A DNA stretch of 30,999 nucleotides from Asaia bogorensis (GCA_945873675.1 CAMCEP010000004.1:1-30999); one strand, 5' to 3'; positions 1 through 8,208 are shown, numbered from the stretch's first letter. A program made the numbers and translations. Notes: generated from the letters alone by a model not told the origin.

Positions 1-57
1 GCCGCGCTGCTGGCGCAATTGCGTGCGCTTCTTGGGCGTTTGCCCGCGCGGCCGTAA
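1..57 (+). CDS. C-terminal end of an unidentified protein (partial)
   Basis: Frame 1 is open from the first base and ends with TAA at 55-57, giving an 18-residue Ala/Leu/Arg-rich tail. This looks like the end of a gene that starts outside the window. Nothing in the tail identifies a family. The open frame is short enough to be chance, so confidence is low. Confidence 0.3.
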   Translation, partial: AALLAQLRALLGRLPARP

Positions 58-80
58 CAGCGTGCAGCGCTGTGTCAGGG

Positions 81-545
81 TTACTCCATTTGAATCAGCA
101 AGCCATCGGCACCTAACTGCAATGCGTAGCCGCTACGGTCTGGGTGGAGTTGGATGAATACGCCAGCCGGATTCTGCAACCATAAGCCACCTTTAATCTC
201 GCTGGAGCCTGCGACCGCGCCAGCGCGCAGACCGCCATATAGGCCTGGAAAATCGGCGGCCTTGGAAAGACGATAGACTTCCCCATGAGCTTTCACTTCG
301 GAAACACCGATTCCGCCTACGCCAAGGCCGCGGATGCGAAAGTGATAACTATGATCCGCGAAGTTTAGCGTACCGCTGCCCCAGGACACACCATAAAACA
401 AACCGACTTGCGTCTGCGAGAGAACTACGCGGCCCGCAGGGCGTTCCGCTTCCGAGCTACCTGTCTGTGCACCGACTTGACGGGTCAAGAGCGCGGTCAA
501 GGCTAGCCCACCTGCGGTGCGGCGTGTTGTAGTCGGATTTTTCAT
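81..545 (-). CDS. Small exported protein of unknown function
   Basis: A 154-residue protein. The ATG at 545 is preferred over the upstream TTG (563) and ATG (554) because a GAAGGAG ribosome site sits 9 bases before it. The N-terminus has a twin-arginine-containing signal-like stretch (TTRRTAGG followed by a hydrophobic run) ending in a V-G-A-Q cleavage-type site near residue 27, so export is likely. The mature part is rich in Gly, with a G-x-SWGSGTLNF motif and alternating hydrophobic residues typical of a beta-rich domain. It resembles small uncharacterised secreted proteins of proteobacteria that share a GWGSGTL-like motif. The family is recalled, not searched, and I assign no function. It is monocistronic, converging on whatever ends at base 57. 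Confidence 0.6.
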   Translation of the reverse strand: MKNPTTTRRTAGGLALTALLTRQVGAQTGSSEAERPAGRVVLSQTQVGLFYGVSWGSGTLNFADHSYHFRIRGLGVGGIGVSEVKAHGEVYRLSKAADFPGLYGGLRAGAVAGSSEIKGGLWLQNPAGVFIQLHPDRSGYALQLGADGLLIQME

Positions 546-902
546 CGAAGCCATCTCCTTCAAAAGGCAACATCGCCTTGGCGGTGCTGCAGGGACCCAT
601 TGATCCGATCACGCTGGTTGCGTCTCTGCAATGGCGTGGATCAGCTCACCAAACATATAGCCAGTCGTATACGAGGGTATTTTGGGAACTAGCGAAGTCA
701 GCATGAATCAAACCCCATGAGAACATTTGAGAATAAAATCGATATTTATAGCTATCGAGCACATTGAGATATCGCAAGAACGACGTTGCACGACTTGTTC
801 CGCATCAGCGCCAACGAGACCATATTGGCGATGTACACCATGCGATATTTCCGGTTTTTTGAAATGGACTCGTCACGTATTTATGCCGCTCTCCTTGCTT
901 GT
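546..902. other. Gene-free stretch with low-GC segment
   Basis: About 350 bases without a convincing gene. The first part carries the leader of the small exported protein. From roughly 640 to 870 the composition is clearly more AT-rich than the rest of the window (runs such as AATAAAATCGATATTTATAG). No family is recognisable in any frame. The segment abuts the IS3 remnant and may be flanking transferred DNA or the outer end of the element. Confidence 0.4.
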
Positions 903-1461
903 TTAAGCTGCAAGGCTTTCGAAGGTCAGGGGGGTGCCTTCGAAGGTTGAGTGCCTGCGGGGCGGGTTATAGAAGCCGTTGATGTATTGGAAGATGATGG
1001 TTTCGGCTTTGCGACGGGTTGCCCACGTCCTGCGCCAGTCCAGTTCGGCCTTGATGGTCTTGAAGAGCGTCTCGACAACGGCGTTATCATAGTACTTGCC
1101 CTTGCTGCTCTTCGCCGACCGCAAGCCGTGGTCGCGGAGAATTTTCTGGTAGTCGTGAGAACAATATTGGCTGCCACGGTCGCTATGGAAGACGCAACCC
1201 GGCGGTGGGGACCAGAGCGCGAGGGCCATTTTCAGCGCGCGGATCGCGAGATCCCGTTTCATGCGATCGCTGACGGCCCAGCCGTTTACGCGCGGGGAGT
1301 GCAGGTCCAGGATCACCGCCAGTTAGAGCGCACCCTCGCGGGTCCAGATATAGCTGATGTCCCCCGCCCAAGTCTGATGGGGTTGAGCTGTTATTCATCA
1401 CTTGGCATGGCCGATCAATTGGAAAGGCCCCGCGCTATTCCTCCACGAAACTGACCTTCAT
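903..1461 (-). pseudogene. IS3-family transposase orfB, broken
   Basis: The integrase (rve) core is well preserved: WAGDISY with the first catalytic Asp, the second Asp in FHSDRGSQY, and the Glu in NAVVETLFKTIKAE, followed by the IS3-type YNPPRRHSTFEGTPL end. The frame is interrupted by TAA at 1323-1325, just after the first Asp. Upstream, starting with ATG at 1459-1461, the typical orfB N-terminus can be read (MKVSFVEE, stop TAG, RGAFPID) for about 25 residues. It then joins the core after a deletion of roughly 70-100 residues. The product would be inactive. Length compared with a normal orfB (about 270-290 residues) confirms the loss. Confidence 0.8.
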
Positions 1462-1644
1462 GACGAAGATGTTCGCTCTCCCGCGCAAGCTCACGGTCCT
1501 CGGCAGAAACCCCATCCGTGTTACGGTACGCGCTCATCCATTTGTTCAAGGTCGAAAAATCGACGCGCGGATCATCCGCAACCTGGCGCCGCGAAAGCCC
1601 CTTGGTGAACGCTATTCGCGCCACTTTTTTGCGAATTCATCCAT
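1462..1644 (-). pseudogene. IS3-family transposase orfA, truncated and frameshifted
   Basis: The segment encodes VARIAFTKGLSRRQVADD, then a STLNKWMSAYR recognition helix and the start of the leucine-zipper region (ARESEHLRHE), as in IS3-family orfA proteins of about 90-100 residues. The last 30 or so residues are missing because the frame runs directly into the orfB start. The likely N-terminus (MDEFAKK, ATG at 1642-1644) is in another frame. The switch falls in a run of six A residues (1625-1630 on the complement), consistent with a one-base loss. It is non-functional. Confidence 0.7.
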
Positions 1645-1838
1645 CCTGCCTGTGCGCTTGGTTCATCTCCTTTGCTGCACCATGTATGATTAAAGGAGGG
1701 GTAAAAACCGTGACAGGTCCATTCGTGTTTGGGCAGGAAGTCAATATGGGCTTTGCCCGAGAGGACTTAGCTGGAACACAAGAAGCAGGATATTTTTCTG
1801 CTATTGCCCTGGCCTTCTCGGACTGTTTCGGTAAGGGT

Positions 1839-2219
1839 CTACTCCGCAATGACTGAGACATGCGCAGCCACCACGCGCCAGCCTTCAGGTGTGCGCATCC
1901 AAACCTGGCTTTGACGCCCGATTTTTCCAGGCAGTGACGGGCGGCGAAACATGGTCCAGGCGGTGGCCATATCACGCCCATAGGTGGTGATGACGGTGCG
2001 TTCCAGGCTGCGTTCCAGCCCAGCGGAAGGGCGCCCAGCGCGAAAGGCAGCAATTTCCGTATAGCCATAAAGATTTTCGGCAGCGCCGTAGCGGATGGTA
2101 TTCGGGCTATTCAGGAAAAGCCGGTCAAGCGTTTCGACATCATTGCTGATCAGCGCCTTTTCATACTCGGCGAAGGCGGCTTCAACCTCGGCCTTTACCT
2201 CGGCAATATTGATGTCCAT
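1839..2219 (-). CDS. hpxZ: AtzH/HpxZ-like SnoaL-fold protein (DUF3225 type)
   Basis: A 126-residue protein starting at ATG 2219, 10 bases after the amidase stop, with GAGGAGAC before it. The longer frame reaching 2444 overlaps the amidase gene and is rejected. The sequence has an N-terminal helix with VEAAFAEYEKAL, then FLNSPNTIRYGAAENLYGY and a C-terminal strand ending WRVVAAHVS. This pattern belongs to HpxZ of the oxalurate route and AtzH of the cyanuric acid route. AtzH acts on 1,3-dicarboxyurea to give allophanate; HpxZ has no settled reaction. As last gene of the atzG-atzE-hpxZ trio, it probably processes the product of the upstream amidase. Substrate cannot be told from sequence. Confidence 0.85.
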   Translation of the reverse strand: MDINIAEVKAEVEAAFAEYEKALISNDVETLDRLFLNSPNTIRYGAAENLYGYTEIAAFRAGRPSAGLERSLERTVITTYGRDMATAWTMFRRPSLPGKIGRQSQVWMRTPEGWRVVAAHVSVIAE

Positions 2220-2229
2220 GAATGTCTCC

Positions 2230-3621
2230 TCAGCTGGCTGGTTTGGCGTGAACAATGCGCTGGCTTTCCAACCAATGCGCTGCGCGCAAGGCGAGCGCTT
2301 CCTTGCCAGGTGCAGCGATGATCTGCACACCGATCGGCATGCCCTGTTCCGGCCAAACCGGCACGGTGACCACGGGCAGGCCAATAAAGGAAATGGGCTG
2401 GGTGAAGATGCCAAGATTGGGCCGCACCGGTAGGGTTTGACCATCCAGCACGAAAGTTTTTTGTTCCACCAGCGGTGCTGAAGTGGGTGTGGCTGGGGCC
2501 AGGATCAGATCAGTCTCGACAAACAGTTTCAACGCCTCCGCCTGAAACCAGCGGCGGAATTTTTGCGCCTGCACATACCAATCGCCAGGCAGCATGGCAC
2601 CAGCAATCAGCCGATCACGCACTTCAGGGTCAAAATCCGCGTGCCTTGTGCGAATGCGGTCCCGATGCAGGGCGGATCCTTCGATCATGGTGATGATGAA
2701 GGCTGCCGCGCGGGCGCGATGTGCTTCGGGGAATTCAACGCTCCGTGCAGCGCCCAGCGCGCGCGCCACCAGATCCACGGCGGCGAAGGCCTGTGCTTCA
2801 CCCATGCGCGTGAAGTAGCCCCCGGCGCGCGCGATGCGCAGTCCCTTGATGCCAGCATCCAGCGAAGGCGTCAGTGGTTCTGCGCTGCCCTTGGTGGATA
2901 CCGGATCAAGCGGATCACCGCCGCGCATTGCGTCATAAGCCAGCGTCAGATCTTTCACGGAACGCGCAAGCGGCCCGACATGATCCAGGCTTGCAATGAA
3001 GGGAAAAGTGCCGGCGCGCGAAAGTCCGCCATAGCTTGGCTTCAACCCGAATAGACCACAAAGCGATGCCGGAACACGGATTGACCCATTCGTATCCGAC
3101 CCAAGCGTAATGGCCGCAAGCCCCGCCGCCGCCGCACCGCCTGAACCACCGGAAGAACCACCTGTCATGCGCGCTGTGTCATGCGGGTTCAGCGAATTGC
3201 CATCATGCGCATTGCGGCCGGTAAAATCATAAGCGTATTCGCCCATATTGAGCGCGCCGAGCAGCACCGCGCCGGCAGCCTCCATCCGCGTGATGAGCGT
3301 CGCATCTTGCCGTGCAGGCGCATGATCGCGATTGATCTTGGAGCCGGCGCGCGTGACCAGGCCATCCACCTCAAACAAATTCTTGACCGCGAAGGGAACG
3401 CCGGCAAGCGGCGGCAAAGGCTTGCCCTGCGTGCGCGCTGCATCAATGGCTTCGGCGCGGGCAAGCGCGCGGGTAGCCGTGACATCCGTATAGGCCTTCA
3501 ACAAGCCATTGCGGCGCGTGATGGCTGCCAGATGCTGTTCCGCCACAAGCCGCGCTGTGACCTGGCCGCTCCGCACTGCATCCGCAATGTGGTGCGCGGG
3601 CTCTTGCGTCCAATCCTTCAT
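2230..3621 (-). CDS. atzE: AtzE-family amidohydrolase (amidase signature)
   Basis: A 463-residue amidase-signature enzyme with the full Ser-cisSer-Lys triad: Lys80 in FAVKNLF, cis-Ser156 in GGSSGGSGG and nucleophile Ser180 in GSDTNGSIRVPAS. The 24-residue spacing between the serines is the family norm. It most resembles AtzE, which with its small partner AtzG hydrolyses 1-carboxybiuret to 1,3-dicarboxyurea and ammonia, and the HpxY-type amidases of purine/oxalurate catabolism. The ATG overlaps the end of the atzG-like gene by four bases (ATGA), implying coupled synthesis of a complex. Cytoplasmic, with no signal peptide. The presence of an AtzD-family gene nearby favours a ureide or biuret-like substrate, but this is inference. 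Confidence 0.9.
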   Translation of the reverse strand: MKDWTQEPAHHIADAVRSGQVTARLVAEQHLAAITRRNGLLKAYTDVTATRALARAEAIDAARTQGKPLPPLAGVPFAVKNLFEVDGLVTRAGSKINRDHAPARQDATLITRMEAAGAVLLGALNMGEYAYDFTGRNAHDGNSLNPHDTARMTGGSSGGSGGAAAAGLAAITLGSDTNGSIRVPASLCGLFGLKPSYGGLSRAGTFPFIASLDHVGPLARSVKDLTLAYDAMRGGDPLDPVSTKGSAEPLTPSLDAGIKGLRIARAGGYFTRMGEAQAFAAVDLVARALGAARSVEFPEAHRARAAAFIITMIEGSALHRDRIRTRHADFDPEVRDRLIAGAMLPGDWYVQAQKFRRWFQAEALKLFVETDLILAPATPTSAPLVEQKTFVLDGQTLPVRPNLGIFTQPISFIGLPVVTVPVWPEQGMPIGVQIIAAPGKEALALRAAHWLESQRIVHAKPAS

Positions 3622-3824
3622 GCCTGATTGCCTTGGGCTACGAAAACCGGTGCGGGTTCCGCTTCATCGGGCAGGGGGAAATCAAGCACCAGCTGCACAA
3701 GCCGAAAGGCGACGGCAAGATTGGCTTCAACCTGCGGCGCGTATTCCGCAGTCAAGGGCAACCCCAAGGCCTGTGCCATGGCGTCCGCATAGGCCTTCAT
3801 ATCCACTTCGGTGGCATCATTCAT
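3618..3824 (-). CDS. atzG: AtzG-like small subunit (DUF4089 type)
   Basis: A 68-residue protein. ATG at 3824 is chosen over a TTG nine bases upstream because a GAGGG site lies at the right distance. It has the pattern of AtzG: a helical N-terminus (VDMKAYADAMAQALGLPL), a central NLAVAFRLVQLVLDFPLPDE segment and an acidic/Pro tail. AtzG is an obligate partner of AtzE, structurally like GatC with GatA, and stabilises the amidase. The gene is first in its operon and its stop overlaps the amidase start. Too short for motif proof alone, but position plus the LDFPLPDEAEPAPVF end make the call solid. Confidence 0.85.
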   Translation of the reverse strand: MNDATEVDMKAYADAMAQALGLPLTAEYAPQVEANLAVAFRLVQLVLDFPLPDEAEPAPVFVAQGNQA

Positions 3825-4003
3825 GCAACTCAACCCTCATTGGTCGTCAATTCCGGCGCTTGCCCGGACCATCACGCGGCACGGAGTCTACGACGCTGGA
3901 ACGGAACAGCAAGCACCATGCCACGCTATTGCCATTGATCGCGCCAAAAGCTACGCGACACGTCACCTTATCTTTCATTCCTCAACGAGAGAAAGACCTC
4001 ACT
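3825..4003. promoter_or_regulatory. Divergent promoter region between atzG and the acetamidase gene
   Basis: A 179-base spacer between two diverging operons must carry promoters in both directions. On the minus strand a TTGCTG (3907-3912) and TAGACT (3885-3890) pair, 16 bases apart, is a plausible sigma-70 promoter for atzG-atzE-hpxZ. No convincing plus-strand promoter was found by eye. No operator repeat stands out. Confidence 0.35.
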
Positions 4004-4945
4004 ATGCCCAAAAGCCATCACCTCGCCGCCAGCGCCGATGCCTGTCATTGGGGCTATTTTGATGCCACGCGCCCGGCGCAGATCACGATCGCGAGCGGTG
4101 ATGAGGTCACGATTGATACGCTGACCGGCCCGCCGGAAATGGTGCCGCCAAAGCCATTCCATACGCCGCCTGAACTATTCGCGGTGCATCAGAAAAATGA
4201 TCGCTTCGCCGGCGCCCCGCATATTTTGACGGGCCCTGTTGCGGTGGAAGGCGCTGAAGCGGGCAATGTGCTGCAAGTGGATATTCTGGACATCAAGCTG
4301 CGGCAGGATTGGGGATTCAACCTGATTCGTCCCCTGGGCGGGACCTTGCCGGATGAATTTCCCGAAGGGCGCATTCTGAATATTCCCCTCGATGCCGAGA
4401 GAATGATCGGGCGCCTGCCTTTTGGTGTTGATATTCCACTCAGGCCGTTTTTTGGCATTATGGGTGTCGCGCCGCCGAAGAATTGGGGGCGCTGCACTTC
4501 GGTCATTCCGCGCAGCTTTGGCGGCAATATCGACAATAAGCAGCTTGTCGCGGGCACCACGCTGTATCTTCCCGTGCATGTCGCCGGTGCGAATTTCTCC
4601 TGTGGCGATGGGCATGGCGCGCAAGGCGATGGCGAGGTCTGCCTGACCGCCATTGAAACCGCCTTGCAGGGCAAGTTCCGACTGACGGTGCGCAAGGATA
4701 TGGCGCTGAAGCAGCCACGCGCCGAAACGCCAACGCATGTCATTACCATGGGCTTTGACACCAGCCTTGATCGTGCCATGGAAATCGCACTGCGTGAGAT
4801 GATTGACTACCTGGTTGAGACCAAGAATATGACGCGTATGGATGCCTATACGCTGTGTTCTGTCGGCGTTGATTTCCGTGTGACGCAGACCGTGAATACC
4901 TCCAAGGGTGTTCACGGCATGCTGCCGAAAGCGCTTTTCGCGTGA
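4004..4945 (+). CDS. Acetamidase/formamidase family protein
   Basis: A 313-residue enzyme; the open frame extends far upstream but ATG 4004 begins the conserved part. The FmdA/AmdA hallmark CGDGHGAQGDGEVC is present near residues 203-216 with metal-ligand His and Asp, along with an N-terminal GP(V/F)xVEGAEAG segment around 82-92 and a C-terminal SVGVDFRVTQTVN. Characterised members hydrolyse formamide or acetamide to ammonia plus the acid. Here it leads the plus-strand operon with a creatininase-family enzyme and an AtzD-family ring opener, so a small amide product of that pathway is a reasonable substrate. Cytoplasmic. Substrate is not deducible. Confidence 0.9.
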   Translation: MPKSHHLAASADACHWGYFDATRPAQITIASGDEVTIDTLTGPPEMVPPKPFHTPPELFAVHQKNDRFAGAPHILTGPVAVEGAEAGNVLQVDILDIKLRQDWGFNLIRPLGGTLPDEFPEGRILNIPLDAERMIGRLPFGVDIPLRPFFGIMGVAPPKNWGRCTSVIPRSFGGNIDNKQLVAGTTLYLPVHVAGANFSCGDGHGAQGDGEVCLTAIETALQGKFRLTVRKDMALKQPRAETPTHVITMGFDTSLDRAMEIALREMIDYLVETKNMTRMDAYTLCSVGVDFRVTQTVNTSKGVHGMLPKALFA

Positions 4946-5051
4946 AATTCAGGCAGCATGTGGTACAGGCTTAGGCAACCCGCTGTCGAAAAAGGCTCGC
5001 GGTCAGGCGCGGCAACTTCTTACTCAGCAAAAGCTACGCATGAAACGCTTC

Positions 5052-5149
5052 GCCCAATTTTTGGGCATGTGGTGGGCGCAAAGCGAGCAGAAAAGCTTGG
5101 GCGCGGCTGGGCTGCCAATCTTTACTGATAAGCGGCCTTGTCCGCTTTT
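5052..5149 (+). terminator. Two hairpins between acetamidase and creatininase genes; possible attenuator
   Basis: The 227-base gap 4946-5172 holds a small perfect hairpin GCCCAA-ttt-TTGGGC (5052-5066). A second, AAGCGG-ccttgt-CCGCTT, lies at 5130-5147 and runs into a short T tract (5146-5149). The second has the layout of a weak intrinsic terminator within the operon. Stem of only six pairs, so partial readthrough is expected. No gene in the gap is convincing. Confidence 0.3.
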
Positions 5150-5172
5150 GGCTCGCGGGCTTTTACTGCGGC

Positions 5173-5997
5173 ATGCCGGCGCGCTTAAAATCCCATTGGT
5201 GGTGGGACCATTCCACCAAAGATTTCGCCGAAATGGATATGGCGAATCTTGTTGCCATCCTGCCGGTGGCCGCCACTGAACAGCATGGGCCGCATTTACC
5301 CATCAAGGTGGATGCGGCCATCAACCAAGGCATAATCGCTGAGGCCGTGGGGCTGATGCCGGATGATCTGCCGGTGCTGGTTTTGCCCATGATGCCCATC
5401 GGCAAATCCAATGAACATCATGCCTTTCCCGGCACGCTTAGCCTTTCGCATGAAACGCTGTTCCACCTTTGGTTCGATATTGGGGAGAGTGTGCTGCGCG
5501 CCGGCTGCCGCAAACTGATCCTGTTCAATTCCCATGGCGGCCAGCCGCAAGTCGCGGATATCGTGGCGCGAGAATTACGGGTTCGGCACGAAATGTTCGT
5601 GGTGACGGCCACTTGGTGGAACATCACGAAACAGGATGATTTGTTCGGCACCACGGAACTCAAGCACGGCATTCATGGCGGAGAGGTGGAAACAAGCGTC
5701 ATGCTGCATCTGCATGGTGATCTGATTACCATGGAACACGCCGCGAATTTTGCGCCAATTTCGATCGAGATCGAAAAAGAGGGCGGCATGCTGACACCTG
5801 AAGGTGCGGTCGGCTTCGGTTGGCAAACACAGGATCTGGAACCATCAGGCGCGTGTGGGGATGCGGCTTCGGCCGATGCAGCCCGTGGCGGCATTGTTGT
5901 GCAGCGCGCGGCAGAAGCGCTGGTGCAGCTTTGCCGTGAAGTGCATGCCTATCCACTGGAACGGATCACACGCAAGACCCTGTATAACGCGCCTTAG
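5173..5997 (+). CDS. Creatininase-family amidohydrolase
   Basis: A 274-residue protein with the family's metal and catalytic pattern: Glu36-Gln-His38 in ATEQHGPHLP, Asp47, His121 in FNSHGGQ and Glu171 in HGGEVETS. The N-terminal WWWDHSTKDFAEMD matches the usual start of the family, so ATG 5173 is kept despite a weak ribosome site. Members are cytoplasmic, usually hexameric and two-metal, and cut cyclic or linear amides (creatinine, formamidopyrimidine, mycofactocin precursor). The next gene is an AtzD-family ring opener 47 bases on, suggesting a second C-N bond hydrolysis in the same route. The paralogue at 17074 is shorter and differs in the Glu motif. True substrate unknown. Confidence 0.88.
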   Translation: MPARLKSHWWWDHSTKDFAEMDMANLVAILPVAATEQHGPHLPIKVDAAINQGIIAEAVGLMPDDLPVLVLPMMPIGKSNEHHAFPGTLSLSHETLFHLWFDIGESVLRAGCRKLILFNSHGGQPQVADIVARELRVRHEMFVVTATWWNITKQDDLFGTTELKHGIHGGEVETSVMLHLHGDLITMEHAANFAPISIEIEKEGGMLTPEGAVGFGWQTQDLEPSGACGDAASADAARGGIVVQRAAEALVQLCREVHAYPLERITRKTLYNAP

Positions 5998-6044
5998 GCC
6001 AAGGCTTTCGGCACATGAAGAAGAAAATCTGAGGAGCCCCCCAA

Positions 6045-7130
6045 ATGCGCGCAATTGTTGAACGCCTGCCCATGCGTGATCCGGCCGATATGTCGGCGCT
6101 CAAGGCCGCATTTGCCGCAGGACGGCTTGATCCTGCCAGCATTGTTGCGATTCTGGGCAAGACAGAAGGCAATGGCTGCGTGAATGATTTCACCCGCGGC
6201 TATGCCACGCTCGCGATGAAGTTGGCCCTTGCGGAAGCGACCGGCATGACGCCCACAGAAGTGGGCGCGCGCATTGCGTTGGTGATGTCGGGTGGGACGG
6301 AAGGCGGCCTCAGCCCGCATATGATTGTCTTTGCGGTCGCCAAGGATGGCGCACCGAAACCAGCCGGCAAGCGCCTTGCCATCGGCACTGGCTTCACGCG
6401 TGACTTTACCGCCGCCGAAATCGGCCGCAGTGCGCAAATACAGGAAACCGCCAAGGCCGTGCGCACCGCCATGGCGCAGGCCGGCATCACCGATCCGAAG
6501 GATGTTCACTACGTGCAGGTGAAATGTCCGTTGCTGACCGCCGAACGCGCCGAAGGGCAGGATGTGGTCTGTGTTGATACCTATGAATCCATGGGTTTTT
6601 CGCGCGGTGCTTCTGCGCTTGGCGTTGCGGTGGCGCTTGGGGAAATAGATGCCGCCAAGGCCACTGATAGCGTGGTGTGCGCCGATTGGTCGCTCCATTC
6701 AGGTGTGGCAAGTACCTCCGCCGGCATCGAACTCATGCGCAATGAGATCATGGTGCTTGGCAATTCCAGCGCTTGGGTGGGTGATCTTGCCATGACGCAT
6801 CGCGTTATGAAGGACGGGATTGATTCGCTCGCCCTTTGGGGCGCGCTGGAGGAGCTTGGTCTCAAGGGTCATGGCCAGCTTGATGATGCGGCACGCGGGC
6901 GCATCGCGGCGGTATTGGCCAAGGCAGAACCGCCGCATGGCAGCACCATCCGCGGCGCGCGCCATATCATGCGCGATGACAGTGATATCAACGCGACGCG
7001 CCATGCCCGCGCGCTGGTAGGCGGCGTGCTCGCCGGCGCGGTTGGTGATACGCGCCTGTTCGTCTCAGGCGGTGCGGAACACCAAGGGCCGGATGGCGGC
7101 GGGCCCGTTGCGGTTATTGCGCGGGTCTAA
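6045..7130 (+). CDS. Ring-opening amidohydrolase (cyanuric acid amidohydrolase/barbiturase family)
   Basis: A 361-residue protein, the exact usual size of the AtzD/TrzD/barbiturase family, a fold made of three similar domains each giving a Lys and a Ser to the active site. All are present: Lys39 in LGKTEGNG with Ser82 in MSGGTEGG; Lys160 in VQVKCPLL with Ser223/Ser225 in ASTSAGIEL; Lys293 in LAKAEP with Ser341 in FVSGGAEHQGP. The FSRGASALG and VLGNSSAW stretches also fit. Known members open cyanuric acid to 1-carboxybiuret or barbiturate to ureidomalonate. GAGGAG precedes the ATG. Its association with AtzE/AtzG/AtzH homologues favours a cyanurate-type route, but barbiturate, another cyclic imide or a natural analogue cannot be excluded. 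Confidence 0.9.
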   Translation: MRAIVERLPMRDPADMSALKAAFAAGRLDPASIVAILGKTEGNGCVNDFTRGYATLAMKLALAEATGMTPTEVGARIALVMSGGTEGGLSPHMIVFAVAKDGAPKPAGKRLAIGTGFTRDFTAAEIGRSAQIQETAKAVRTAMAQAGITDPKDVHYVQVKCPLLTAERAEGQDVVCVDTYESMGFSRGASALGVAVALGEIDAAKATDSVVCADWSLHSGVASTSAGIELMRNEIMVLGNSSAWVGDLAMTHRVMKDGIDSLALWGALEELGLKGHGQLDDAARGRIAAVLAKAEPPHGSTIRGARHIMRDDSDINATRHARALVGGVLAGAVGDTRLFVSGGAEHQGPDGGGPVAVIARV

Positions 7131-7176
7131 GCCGCATGGCCCTTCATTTGCATGCGAAGAGACTCATGAAGGCACC

Positions 7177-8208
7177 ATGAAACAATCGCCCCACCTTATC
7201 CTTGACGGTCTTTCCGCCCAATTCGGCACAATGATGGCGGTGGACGACGTGACGCTTGAGGTGGGCAAGGGAGAACTTGTCGCCCTTCTCGGACCCTCAG
7301 GCTGTGGCAAGACGACCACGTTGCGCATGGTGGCTGGGTTTGTCGCGCCTTCCGCTGGCCGGGTGCAGGTGAATGGCAAGGATATCACCGGGCTTGCCGC
7401 GCATCGGCGCAATATGGGCGTTGTCTTTCAATCCTATGCGCTTTTTCCTCATTTGGATATTCTGCGCAATGTGGCTTTCGGGCTGCGCATGCGCGGCATG
7501 CGTCAGGCCGAATGCCGGCAGAAGGCAGGCGCCGCGCTTGAAATGGTCGCGCTATCTCATCTTGCCGATCGATATCCTTCGCAGCTTTCCGGCGGCCAGC
7601 AGCAACGCGTGGCGCTGGCGCGCGCCTTGGTGATCGAACCGGATGTGCTGCTGCTGGATGAGCCCCTGTCCAATCTTGATGCGCATCTGCGCGTGGAAAT
7701 GCGGGGCGAAATTCGGCGGCTGCAGCAGCGCTTGGCCATCACGACGCTTTTCGTAACGCATGATCAGGAAGAAGCGCTTGCTATGTCAGATCGTATCGCG
7801 GTGATGCAGCAGGGCAAGTTGATTGAGGTGGGCACACCGCAAGCGCTTTGCGATCACCCACAAGAAGCCTTCACCGCTTCCTTCCTTGGTGCGCGTACTG
7901 TTATTGCCGGGCAAGGCAACAATGGTATTTTCGAAGCGCCTGGCCTTGGCTGTGCTGATGCGCCGGCTAGCGCAAAGGCCATCATCCTCCGCGCCGCACG
8001 CTTGCGGCTTTCAGAAGCGCCAAGCGGCCCGTTGCAGCTGGGCGGCGTCATCGCTTCCGCGATCTACCTTGGTGATCTTTATGAGGTGGAGGTGGAAACC
8101 CCGGCCGGCCGCGTGCGCGTGCTGATACCTTCCGATACGCCGCCACCACCACTGGGCACCGCCTGCCACATCACCGCACTTGCCGGTGGTTGCAGTTTTC
8201 TTTCGTGA
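7177..8208 (+). CDS. ABC importer ATPase, spermidine/iron (PotA/FbpC) type
   Basis: A 343-residue ATPase starting at ATG 7177, 46 bases after the ring-opening gene. It has Walker A GPSGCGKTT near residue 40, a Q-loop in VVFQSYALFP, signature LSGGQQQR, Walker B VLLLDEPLSNLD and the switch His in VTHDQEEA. A C-terminal TOBE-type domain follows from about residue 240. This layout is that of the PotA/FbpC/AfuC group. It powers the importer whose binding protein and permease follow directly; substrate is set by those, not by this subunit. Operon position makes a small nitrogen heterocycle or ureide the likely cargo, which is inference. Confidence 0.93.
   Translation: MKQSPHLILDGLSAQFGTMMAVDDVTLEVGKGELVALLGPSGCGKTTTLRMVAGFVAPSAGRVQVNGKDITGLAAHRRNMGVVFQSYALFPHLDILRNVAFGLRMRGMRQAECRQKAGAALEMVALSHLADRYPSQLSGGQQQRVALARALVIEPDVLLLDEPLSNLDAHLRVEMRGEIRRLQQRLAITTLFVTHDQEEALAMSDRIAVMQQGKLIEVGTPQALCDHPQEAFTASFLGARTVIAGQGNNGIFEAPGLGCADAPASAKAIILRAARLRLSEAPSGPLQLGGVIASAIYLGDLYEVEVETPAGRVRVLIPSDTPPPPLGTACHITALAGGCSFLS

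Larger units (their letters stand above)
903..1716 (-). mobile_element. Degenerate IS3-family insertion sequence
   Basis: Read on the minus strand, pieces of the two overlapping IS3 genes follow in the right order: the orfA helix-turn-helix part, the first residues of orfB, then the orfB integrase core. The middle is deleted, orfA is frameshifted and orfB has stop codons, so the copy cannot make its own transposase. Outer ends are uncertain. A GTAAAAACCGTGACA segment at about 1701-1715 and a CCGGTTTTTT segment near 850-859 are weakly inverted with respect to each other and might be the terminal repeats. No target duplication was identified. Confidence 0.75.

Noticed and set aside
951..1454. 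Plus-strand frame of 167 codons across the IS3 remnant
   Set aside because: The complementary strand encodes the integrase core; this frame has no recognisable domain.
1772..1815. Short AGCAG/CTGCT hairpin downstream of hpxZ considered as a terminator
   Set aside because: Stem of five pairs with a weak T-rich follow-up; not distinguishable from chance.
3509..4003. Upstream extension of the acetamidase frame
   Set aside because: It overlaps the divergent atzG and atzE genes; conserved sequence begins only at ATG 4004.
4175..4915. Minus-strand 246-codon frame opposite the acetamidase gene
   Set aside because: It lies fully inside the acetamidase gene with its hallmark motifs on the other strand, and the translation is His/Ala-rich with no family resemblance.
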